Assembly: GCF_000347775.1 (NCBI RefSeq)
Contig: NZ_APAT01000019.1
Span: 62,001-126,000 of the forward strand
Length of the DNA stretch: 64,000 bases
Source: Marinobacter santoriniensis NKSG1
GTDB taxonomy: Bacteria; Pseudomonadota; Gammaproteobacteria; Pseudomonadales; Oleiphilaceae
Direction of reading: 5' to 3'
Both the position numbers and the translations under genes were made by a program. The notes under the pieces were generated by a model. The model was not told the DNA's origin. It did no database searches and saw only the letters and a program-made list of their open reading frames with translations. Below are positions 26,225-33,484 of the stretch, one piece after another (position 1 is the first letter of the stretch; every line of letters starts with the position of its first letter).

Positions 26225-27419
26225 CCGCATCCATCAGCAGGTTTCTCGGTGTCAGTGCCCGTTCGCAGAAGGTTCCCAGGCGGACGTCGTAACCCTGTTC
26301 CTCGAGGAAGACGGCGTAATCCAGCACCAGCCAGAGCTCCAGCGGGCGCCGGAACAGGTGTCGCAGCAGTTCGTGCCGTTGTACCTGACGATACCGGCGC
26401 TCACCCTCCCGACACCAGTACGCCCAGTCGAGTGAATCCGGCAGAGAAAGTCCCTTCCTCCCTGCGGCCCACCGACAGAAGCCCTCAAAGTCCCCATGGT
26501 TCAGTCGTGAGGGATGGGAGGGCACCGGAAGATAGTCATCGACGCCACGGAGAGCCCGTTGCAGGGCATCAAAACCGAGACGCCATTGACGGATACTCGC
26601 CGCCTGAGCCCGCTCCCTGGCGGGGGCTGTGACCGTTTCCCTAACCGCCAACCGGAGTTCCTCGCGAGACAGGGCGATGGCATTGCCGGCCGACCGAACC
26701 CGGGTCGCCATGGGCTGATAGGTGTCCGATGCGGTCTGGTGATAGCAGCAGGGCGAAAAGCTGATCCGGGGCGCCTGGCTGTCGCTCCCGTGGGTGATCA
26801 GGCGGCGATGCAGGTCACCGCAGGCATGGAGTGCCACTCCGTGGGCCGCATCGGGCCAACGCAATTCCGGCGCCATCACGTCCTGACAGCGAATGGTTAA
26901 ACGATCCGAAAACCGTGCCGCCAGACGATTACCGTCCTCAACCAGGGCCGCGTCCCACTCGAACCCGCTCACCGGAGCGCCGCACTGGCGGGCGATCGTT
27001 CGGGAGAGGTGCCCCTTGCCGCAACACCAGTCCAGCACCGGGCCGTTCAGCGGCAGAATGGCTGATGCAAAGGCGCCGGCCTGGGTGCGCTTGCGGCCGG
27101 GCATGTCGGTCGCATCAACCTCGTCCAGTGTCACCCTGGCCACGGTGGCCTCTGAAGGGGAGAACGCCGGCACATCGGTCAGCGCCAGATAGTCCGCCAT
27201 TCCCGGCAACCAATCGACGATGCGGGCGGCCAGCGCTCCGGGATGACTGTCGAAACGATCGAGATCGTCGGGGTTGAGAGCCTCAAGCCACCGCGCCAGT
27301 TCCGGATATTGCGCCACCCACTGTGGCGACGGCGTCTTGAACGGCGCCGGACGCCAGAACCCGGCATGGCGGGCCAGCCAGTCGTTCAGGCACCGCCAGC
27401 GAGTGTAAAAAGATGGCAT
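26181..27419 (-). CDS. SAM-dependent methyltransferase (Methyltransf_32-like)
   Basis: A 412-residue protein with an N-terminal helical region, then a class I methyltransferase core: motif I reads VLDWCCGKGHLSRTIA (about residues 157-172), followed by GFEWDAALVEDGN and HACGDLHRRLI. A later FSPCCYHQTA segment is typical of the Methyltransf_32/GSTCD-like methyltransferases. The substrate is unknown; RNA or a small molecule is possible. ATG 27419 was chosen (GGAG 13 bases upstream); an ATG 12 codons earlier is an alternative. The far C-terminus is encoded inside the 3' end of the convergent DUF4124 gene. Confidence 0.75.
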   Translation of the reverse strand: MPSFYTRWRCLNDWLARHAGFWRPAPFKTPSPQWVAQYPELARWLEALNPDDLDRFDSHPGALAARIVDWLPGMADYLALTDVPAFSPSEATVARVTLDEVDATDMPGRKRTQAGAFASAILPLNGPVLDWCCGKGHLSRTIARQCGAPVSGFEWDAALVEDGNRLAARFSDRLTIRCQDVMAPELRWPDAAHGVALHACGDLHRRLITHGSDSQAPRISFSPCCYHQTASDTYQPMATRVRSAGNAIALSREELRLAVRETVTAPARERAQAASIRQWRLGFDALQRALRGVDDYLPVPSHPSRLNHGDFEGFCRWAAGRKGLSLPDSLDWAYWCREGERRYRQVQRHELLRHLFRRPLELWLVLDYAVFLEEQGYDVRLGTFCERALTPRNLLMDAVRVSDTPRDPRSHP

Positions 27420-27453
27420 CGGCTCGTGTAGACTCCGAGCCGGAGGAAACGTC

Positions 27454-27555
27454 ATGAAACTGGCCTTTGTACTTGTTGAACCCAAGGTTCCCGAAAACGT
27501 CTGAGCGACGGCCCGTGCACTGTGTACCATGGGCTTCGGTCAGTTCTATGCCTAG
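27454..27555 (+). pseudogene. Broken 5' remnant of a SpoU/TrmH-family RNA methyltransferase gene
   Basis: Reading from ATG 27454, behind a perfect GGAGG site 7 bases upstream, the frame gives MKLAFVLVEPKVPENV, a TGA, then ATARALCTMGFGQFYA and a TAG. This matches the N-terminus of SpoU-type RNA 2'-O-ribose methyltransferases (compare TrmJ: [22 protein letters not shown]), where the residue at the TGA is a conserved Gly, so GGA probably became TGA. The rest of the gene, about 150-200 codons, is absent: the match stops exactly where the convergent dadA-like gene ends. This looks like a truncation by rearrangement. The conserved start could still yield a 16-residue peptide, but no function is expected. 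Confidence 0.75.
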
Positions 27556-28817
27556 AAGCGTCCGGGCCTGAACGCATCCAGACAGATCGCGGGTTCCTCC
27601 CCGTCGATGATCTGTGCAATCACATCAGCACTGCCGGCAGACAGTGTCCAGCCGAAGGTGCCGTGACCGGTGTTCAGATAGAGATTGTCCCGCGGACCAC
27701 GACCAATAATCGCCGGACCATCCGGGGTCATCGGCCGGAAACCGGTCCAGGTTTCCGCCGCCTTCAGATCCGCACAGCCCGGGAATCGGGACTCCACCGA
27801 TTTGCGAATGGTTGCCAGTCGGTTTTCAGGGATATCCCGATTGAAATCCGCCAGCTCAACGAACCCGGTCGCCCTCAGCCGATTGCCAAGGCGGGTACTG
27901 ACGACCTTGTAGTTGTCGTCGTGAATGGTGCTGGTGGGCGCCCGATCCGGATCGCGCAGGGGAACCGTGATGCTGTATCCCTTTACCGGATAGATCGGCA
28001 GGTTCAGGCCCAGCGGACGGACCAGCGACGGCGACCAGCAGCCGGCGCTGATCACAAAGGCATCGGCCTGAATGACTTCCCGGAGCCCCTGATCGTTCCG
28101 GATGGCGATCGCATCCACGCGATCCTCACCGGTCACGAGATTTTCCACCTCAACGTTGAAGCGGAACGACACGCCCTTTTCTTCACAGGCTGCGGCCAGT
28201 GCCCGCGAAAACAGGTGGCAGTCTCCGGTGCCATCGGTGTCGAAACTCAGCGCACCGTAGAGCGGCCCCGAGCCCACCATGCCCGGTTCAGCCTCCCGGA
28301 CCTGATCGGGCGTCAGCAGACGGGAGGCAATGCCCATCTCCTCGAGGAGTTGGTGTACCTCCCGATAACCGTCCATGGCTTCGGGCGTACTGGCCAGATG
28401 AAGCAGGCCCTCATGCGCACCGTCGAAGGCAAGGTCGAGCTCCTTTTCCAGCTTCAGGAAGCGATCCCGGCTATGCACGCCCAGGCGCAGCATGGCCCGT
28501 CGGTTGAGGCCAAACAGGCCCGGCGACCAGGCATACCGGAGCGTGGCGAACATGAAACGCACCGCCTCCACGGAGGGCGGTATACGGAGCTTCAGCGGGC
28601 CGTCAGCCTTGAACAGCCAGGGGATCGCCTTGAGGACCATGGACGGGTCAGCCCAGGGATAGACCACACCATAGGATCGCTGTGCCGCGTTGCCCTTGCT
28701 GGTCTCATTACCGGCGATGTCGTGTCGTTCCAGCACGGTGACCTGATGCCCCCGGCGATTCAGTTCATAGGCGGTTGTAACGCCAACCACACCCCCACCT
28801 ACGACAACAATATGCAT
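27552..28817 (-). CDS. dadA: D-amino acid dehydrogenase (DadA-like FAD oxidoreductase)
   Basis: A 421-residue FAD-dependent membrane-associated enzyme of the DAO family that oxidises D-amino acids to oxo acids, passing electrons to the respiratory chain. The N-terminal Rossmann motif is VVVGGGVVGVTTAYELNRRGHQVTVLER. Other family blocks are NAAQRSYGVVYPWADPSM, SAGCWSPSLVRPLGLNLPIYPVKGYS and GHGTFGWTLSAGSA near the end. ATG 28817 has GGAGG 5 bases upstream. It starts 19 bp after the PPK2-like gene and was probably co-transcribed. Its stop adjoins a deleted RNA methyltransferase gene, hinting that this block was brought in by rearrangement. Confidence 0.88.
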   Translation of the reverse strand: MHIVVVGGGVVGVTTAYELNRRGHQVTVLERHDIAGNETSKGNAAQRSYGVVYPWADPSMVLKAIPWLFKADGPLKLRIPPSVEAVRFMFATLRYAWSPGLFGLNRRAMLRLGVHSRDRFLKLEKELDLAFDGAHEGLLHLASTPEAMDGYREVHQLLEEMGIASRLLTPDQVREAEPGMVGSGPLYGALSFDTDGTGDCHLFSRALAAACEEKGVSFRFNVEVENLVTGEDRVDAIAIRNDQGLREVIQADAFVISAGCWSPSLVRPLGLNLPIYPVKGYSITVPLRDPDRAPTSTIHDDNYKVVSTRLGNRLRATGFVELADFNRDIPENRLATIRKSVESRFPGCADLKAAETWTGFRPMTPDGPAIIGRGPRDNLYLNTGHGTFGWTLSAGSADVIAQIIDGEEPAICLDAFRPGRF

Positions 28818-28836
28818 GTGCGCCTCCGCTTGCTTG

Positions 28837-29667
28837 CTACCGGACCCCGTTCTTCGCCAGCAGGCGCCGGTATTCGTCCAGTATGGCTTCATCCTCTGCC
28901 GGGTATTCCGGCGCCAGCCTCGTCAGTTGGTCGGCCAGAATGGCCGCCACAATAGCCCGGGCCTCGGGTTTCCGGTCCCCCGGGATCATGAACCAGGGCG
29001 CCTCCGGAATGTGGGTGGCGGCCAGCGCCTCTTCGGCAAAACCCTCATAATCGGCTCGTTTTGCCCAGCCATCAATATCGGATTTATCGAATTTCCAACG
29101 CTTGCGAGGCTTGTCCAGTCGTTTGAGAAGTCGATGACGGTGTTCATCCTCGGAGAGCCTCAGCCAGATTTTAAGAATCGTCGTGCCTTCGCGAACCAGA
29201 TGCCGCTCGAAGTGACGAATGGATCGGTAGCGGCCGGACCAGTCGTACTGCGCAGGATCCAGAACCGGCCAGACCCGCTCGCCAATAACCGCCTCGTGAT
29301 GGCTGCGGTTGAAAGCGACCATTTCACCAAACGCCGGCAGATAGGGTGTGACCCGCCACAGGAAATCGTGGCGGGCTTCCAGCCCCTGCGGGCGACTGAA
29401 GGACCAGGCATGAAATCCGGCCGGGTCCGCATAGGTCGAGAGCGTGCGAATAAGGCTGTCCTTGCCGCTGGTATCCGGTCCGTGAACCACAACCAGTAAT
29501 CCCTTCCGCCGGTTGGCCCAGAGTCGACGCTGGTATTCACCGATGGTCTCCAGACTGTCCTGCAGATCCGGCAATTCCGAATCCTCGGGCGCCAGGGTGG
29601 GATAGTCCCGGAATCGGGGGCGCTCGGGGTCGTAACACCAGTTTTCGGCAAAGGCCGTCATTTCCAT
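28837..29667 (-). CDS. Polyphosphate kinase 2 family protein
   Basis: A 276-residue PPK2-family phosphotransferase, which uses polyphosphate to phosphorylate nucleotides (AMP/ADP or NDP), or the reverse. The Walker A is HGPDTSGKDSLIRTL (about residues 60-74). It continues with SFSRPQGLEARHDFLWRVTPYLPAFGEMVAFNRSHHEAV, and then the lid region KRWKFDKSDIDGWAKRADY; FNRSH and FLWR resemble class III PPK2 proteins that phosphorylate both AMP and ADP. The ATG at 29667 has AGGA 9 bases upstream. It precedes dadA in the same direction. Class assignment is by eye and should be treated as tentative. Confidence 0.85.
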   Translation of the reverse strand: MEMTAFAENWCYDPERPRFRDYPTLAPEDSELPDLQDSLETIGEYQRRLWANRRKGLLVVVHGPDTSGKDSLIRTLSTYADPAGFHAWSFSRPQGLEARHDFLWRVTPYLPAFGEMVAFNRSHHEAVIGERVWPVLDPAQYDWSGRYRSIRHFERHLVREGTTILKIWLRLSEDEHRHRLLKRLDKPRKRWKFDKSDIDGWAKRADYEGFAEEALAATHIPEAPWFMIPGDRKPEARAIVAAILADQLTRLAPEYPAEDEAILDEYRRLLAKNGVR

Positions 29668-29785
29668 ACGTGCTATTCCTATGGGCTTGATGTAGGTCAC
29701 CTTTCGCACAACCTGCTAGAATTGCGCGATCAAGTTCCCAGAATAGCAGCCCGGACGCGGGTTGCGATGGAGTTCACCCGGAGTA

Positions 29786-30595
29786 ATGAGCAAGAAGCGT
29801 CGCGAGATCCCCGTTTTCGATCATCCCATCATCGAAACCCACTGCCATCTGGACTATCTCAAGGACCGCCCCCTCGAGGAGACCCTGGCGGAGAGCCAGC
29901 GGGTCAATATCGAGCGTGTCATCACGATCGCGGTGGCCCCGGACAATCTGGCGAAGGTCCGCGAACTCAGCAACGTGGCACCCTGGGTCTATGGCACTCA
30001 GGGCATTCATCCCCACGAGGCGGAAACCTACACGGATGCGGTAGAAGAAGAGATTCGCCAGCATGCGGGCGACGAAAAGATCGTGGCCGTCGGCGAAATC
30101 GGCCTGGATTATTTCTATGACAATGCCGATCGTGAGGTACAGCGCGACGTCTTCCGACGCCAGCTCCAGCTGGCCTGTGACGCCGACCGGCCGGTGGTTA
30201 TTCACAGTCGCGAAGCGGACGAGGACACCATCGCCATCCTCAAGGAGTTCGAGAACAGCCTTACGCGGCGCGGAGTGATCCACAGCTTCACCTCCGGCCC
30301 GGGGCTGGCCAAGTACGCCCTGGACCAGGGCTGGTGCCTGGGGTTCAATGGCATCACCACCTTCAACAAGGCCGAGAACGTCCGTGACATCGTGCGCATG
30401 TCGCCCATTGAGCAGATTCTGCTGGAGACCGACGCGCCATTTCTCACCCCGGTGCCCTACCGGGGTCGTGAAAACGCGCCCTTCTATCTCCCGTTTGTGG
30501 CCGAGAATATCGCGACGGTCAAAGATCTGCCGCTGGAGCAGGTGCTGAGCCAAACCTACCTGAATAGCCTAAGGACGTTTTTTTCCGAACGATGA
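29786..30595 (+). CDS. TatD family metal-dependent deoxyribonuclease
   Basis: A 269-residue TIM-barrel amidohydrolase-fold nuclease. Metal ligands and motifs are visible: ETHCHLDYL near the N-terminus, GEIGLDYFY, PVVIHSREADED, IHSFTSG and LLETDAPFL. Such TatD/YcfH/YjjV proteins act as 3'-5' DNases or D-aminoacyl-tRNA deacylase-like hydrolases in the cytoplasm. The ATG at 29786 was chosen; a TTG eight codons upstream is possible. Its stop overlaps the start of the HD-GYP gene (ATGA), so the two are coupled. Confidence 0.9.
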   Translation: MSKKRREIPVFDHPIIETHCHLDYLKDRPLEETLAESQRVNIERVITIAVAPDNLAKVRELSNVAPWVYGTQGIHPHEAETYTDAVEEEIRQHAGDEKIVAVGEIGLDYFYDNADREVQRDVFRRQLQLACDADRPVVIHSREADEDTIAILKEFENSLTRRGVIHSFTSGPGLAKYALDQGWCLGFNGITTFNKAENVRDIVRMSPIEQILLETDAPFLTPVPYRGRENAPFYLPFVAENIATVKDLPLEQVLSQTYLNSLRTFFSER

Positions 30596-31800
30596 TCAAA
30601 CGCATACCGGTTTCGGCCCTCAAGGTCGGGATGTACATCACCGACCTGAACAACGACTGGATTCCTCACAACACCCAGCGCAAGCGGGGTTTTATCAAGC
30701 GCGAAGAGACCATCGAGAAGATCCGTCGGATGGGGGTGACATTCATCTACATCGATACCGAACGGGGTCTCGATACCCAGGATGCCGAAACCGCCGCCGA
30801 AGTCGACCGCCGGAACGAGGCCGCCCTGCAGCAGGCCGGCGAAACCCGGCCCGGCCTGAAAGCTGCAACGCCCATGCAGGAAGAAATCGTCGTTGCCCAG
30901 CAGATCCACTCCCAGGCGCAGGGCCTGGTGGGCAGTTTCCTCAACAACGTAAAGGTCGGTACTGCGGTGGACGTGGCGCCGATCCACCAGCTGGCCGATG
31001 AATTGCAGAACTCGGTGCTTCGAAACGCGAATGCGCTGAGTTGCCTCGGTCGGATACGGGAGAAAGACAACTACCTGCTGGAGCACTCCGTCAATCTCAG
31101 CGTGCTCATGTCGCTGTTCGGAAACTTCCGGAAACTGTCACCCGACGTCCTCCACCAGACGATTGTCGGTGCCCTGCTCCACGACCTGGGCAAGATCCTG
31201 ACCCCCGATGACATTCTCCACAAACCCGGCCGCCTGACCGCCGAAGAGTTCGAGGTGATGAAGCTTCACGCCCGGCATTCCCGGGACATCCTCTCGAGCA
31301 CGGAAGGTATCGGTGAGATCACTATCATCACGGCCGCCCAGCACCACGAAAAGCTGGACGGCAGCGGCTATCCCGAAGGCCTGAAAGGCGACGAAATATC
31401 CGAATACGGCCGTATGGTCGCCATTACCGACGTGTACGATGCCATCACGTCCGACCGTGTCTACCACAAGGGCATGACCCCGACCCAGGGGCTGAAAAAG
31501 CTGCTGGAATGGAGCGGTGAGCATCTCGATCCGGTACTGGTCAAGCAGTTCATCCGGTGCCTGGGACTGTACCCCGTGGGCTCACTGGTTCTGCTTGAGA
31601 GCGGAAGGCTGGGAGTGGTCGTGGAAACCAACGATCACGATCAACGTCTGCCAGTAGTCCGCCTGATGTACCACACCCGTTTTCGCATGCCGATCCCGGT
31701 TGAAACCCTGGACCTATCGAAGCCCAACGTCCAGGACCATATCATTCGCGCCGTCGACCCGGACGATTATCACATCGACATCCGTAAATTCCTGATTTGA
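30592..31800 (+). CDS. HD-GYP cyclic di-GMP phosphodiesterase with DUF3391 domain
   Basis: A 402-residue soluble protein that should hydrolyse c-di-GMP. The N-terminal DUF3391 (VSALKVGMYITDLNNDW and FIYIDTERG) precedes the catalytic HD-GYP domain: ALLHDLGK with H197/D198, the QHHEKLDGSGYPEG block (HHE at 251-253, GYP at 259-261), and ITDVYDAITSDRVY. All the metal-binding residues needed for activity are present. It overlaps the TatD gene by 4 bp (ATGA) and lies 67 bp upstream of the Na/Pi cotransporter gene. It opposes the diguanylate cyclases encoded at 33.4-41 kb. Confidence 0.94.
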   Translation: MIKRIPVSALKVGMYITDLNNDWIPHNTQRKRGFIKREETIEKIRRMGVTFIYIDTERGLDTQDAETAAEVDRRNEAALQQAGETRPGLKAATPMQEEIVVAQQIHSQAQGLVGSFLNNVKVGTAVDVAPIHQLADELQNSVLRNANALSCLGRIREKDNYLLEHSVNLSVLMSLFGNFRKLSPDVLHQTIVGALLHDLGKILTPDDILHKPGRLTAEEFEVMKLHARHSRDILSSTEGIGEITIITAAQHHEKLDGSGYPEGLKGDEISEYGRMVAITDVYDAITSDRVYHKGMTPTQGLKKLLEWSGEHLDPVLVKQFIRCLGLYPVGSLVLLESGRLGVVVETNDHDQRLPVVRLMYHTRFRMPIPVETLDLSKPNVQDHIIRAVDPDDYHIDIRKFLI

Positions 31801-31867
31801 GTCAGCGGTGGTCCGCCCGTAGTCTGCTATTCTCGGAATACTACAACGGTCACGACACCCGCTTTCC

Positions 31868-33484
31868 ATGATGGCATCCCTTTTCCAGATTCTCGGTGGC
31901 CTGGCGCTGTTTCTCCTGGCCATGGAAATGATGACGGACGGTCTGAAAAGTGCCGCCGGACATCATCTGCGTCATATGCTGGGAAGCTGGACCCGTACGC
32001 CACTGCGTGGCCTGGCTGCGGGTTGCCTGATTACCGGCCTGGTGCAATCCTCGGGCGCCGTGACCGTGGCTACCCTGGGATTCGTCAATGCCGGCCTGCT
32101 GGGGCTCGGCCAGTCCCTGGGCGTGATCTTTGGGGCCAACATCGGTACCACCGTCACCGCCTGGCTGGTCAGCCTGATCGGCTTTGGCTTCAACATCGAA
32201 GCCATTGCGCTTCCGCTGTTGACCTGCGGGGTGGCCCTGAAACTGATCAGCAATCGTTCGCGGGTCCAGTCACTCGGACAGGCCCTGGCCGGCTTCGCCC
32301 TGTTTTTCCTGGGCTTGTCCATTCTGAAAAGCTCCCTGGAAGGTTTCACCGCAGGTTTCGACAACCAGCACCTGCTGGCCAATGCCTACGGACTGCCGGC
32401 CTGGCTTCTGACCGGCTTTCTGGCGACCGTGCTGACGCAATCCTCCAGTGCCGCGCTGGCCATTGTCCTGACCGCCGCGGCCGGCGGACTGATCCCGCTC
32501 AACAGCGCGGCTGCGGCAGTGATCGGGGCCAACCTGGGATCCACCTCCACGGCAGCGCTCGCCGCCATCAAGGCAACCGCCAACGCCCGACGACTGGCCA
32601 TCGGCCATATCCTGTTCAACGCCATGACCGGAGTCGTCGCCCTGCTCATTCTTCCGATCATGCTCTGGGTGGTCGAACGGCTGGCAGACTGGCTTGATAT
32701 GACGGCCAATGTTGCCGTCTCCCTGGCGCTGTTCCATACCCTGTTCAATGTCATCGGGGCCCTGATCATGCTGCCCCTGACACCTCGCTTTGCCTACCTG
32801 CTCAGCCGCCTGTTCCGGAGCCAGGAAGAAGACAACGCCGAACCTCGGCACCTGGACAGCACTCTGGTCACCACGCCGGAGGTCGCCGTGTCTGCCGTGG
32901 ATCAGGAGATGAAACGACTGGTAGGCCTGACACGGGGGCTGCTGCGCGTGTGCCTCGACCGGGAAGACCTGACAGGCGCCCAGATCCAGCCCAAAGTGGA
33001 GGCCTGTCGCAGCCTCAATGCGGCCATCAACGAATACATATCGAGACTCCGGGCGGAAAAGATGCAGCCGGCCACCGTGGACGCCCTGACTGATACCATA
33101 CGGGCCTGCCGATATCTGCTTGAGGCCACGGATCTGGCGGTTCAGTTGCTCCAGTTCCGGGATGCCCGGGACGATGTCCGGCTGGCGCCACTGGCCACCC
33201 GGATTGACCAGTACCTGGTGACCCTGAGATCACTGGTGGCCGCAGAAGGCCCAGCGCCGGAGACCTTCGAGCAGTCGGAAGTGCTCTACCACCAACTGAA
33301 ATCCGGCCTGCTTGCGATGATTGTCCGAACCGAAGTACCGACATCGACCGGAGAAAGACTGCTCGATACGCTGAGCGGGATACGGCGCCTGGCCGACCAG
33401 TGGGCAAAATCGCTGGCCTGGCAGCCAGCAACGTCACGACTGAATCACTCCGAGCCGGACTCCCCCGCCCTGAACGCGCAATAA
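31868..33484 (+). CDS. Na+/phosphate cotransporter family protein
   Basis: A 538-residue membrane protein of the NptA/PNaS family, which imports inorganic phosphate with sodium. It has the two inverted transport repeats, each with the QSS signature: GLVQSSGAVTVA (about residues 58-69) and TVLTQSSSAALA (about 187-198). After about residue 320 it has a C-terminal cytoplasmic PhoU-like helical domain (EMKRLVGLTRGLLRVCLDRED onward). A Na+-linked phosphate uptake system fits a marine organism. The ATG at 31868 lacks a strong ribosome site. The last 40 bp overlap the convergent diguanylate cyclase gene. Confidence 0.92.
   Translation: MMASLFQILGGLALFLLAMEMMTDGLKSAAGHHLRHMLGSWTRTPLRGLAAGCLITGLVQSSGAVTVATLGFVNAGLLGLGQSLGVIFGANIGTTVTAWLVSLIGFGFNIEAIALPLLTCGVALKLISNRSRVQSLGQALAGFALFFLGLSILKSSLEGFTAGFDNQHLLANAYGLPAWLLTGFLATVLTQSSSAALAIVLTAAAGGLIPLNSAAAAVIGANLGSTSTAALAAIKATANARRLAIGHILFNAMTGVVALLILPIMLWVVERLADWLDMTANVAVSLALFHTLFNVIGALIMLPLTPRFAYLLSRLFRSQEEDNAEPRHLDSTLVTTPEVAVSAVDQEMKRLVGLTRGLLRVCLDREDLTGAQIQPKVEACRSLNAAINEYISRLRAEKMQPATVDALTDTIRACRYLLEATDLAVQLLQFRDARDDVRLAPLATRIDQYLVTLRSLVAAEGPAPETFEQSEVLYHQLKSGLLAMIVRTEVPTSTGERLLDTLSGIRRLADQWAKSLAWQPATSRLNHSEPDSPALNAQ

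Noticed and set aside
27522-28955. A 477-codon open frame opposite dadA
   Set aside because: It is antisense to the FAD enzyme and starts inside the RNA methyltransferase remnant in another frame.
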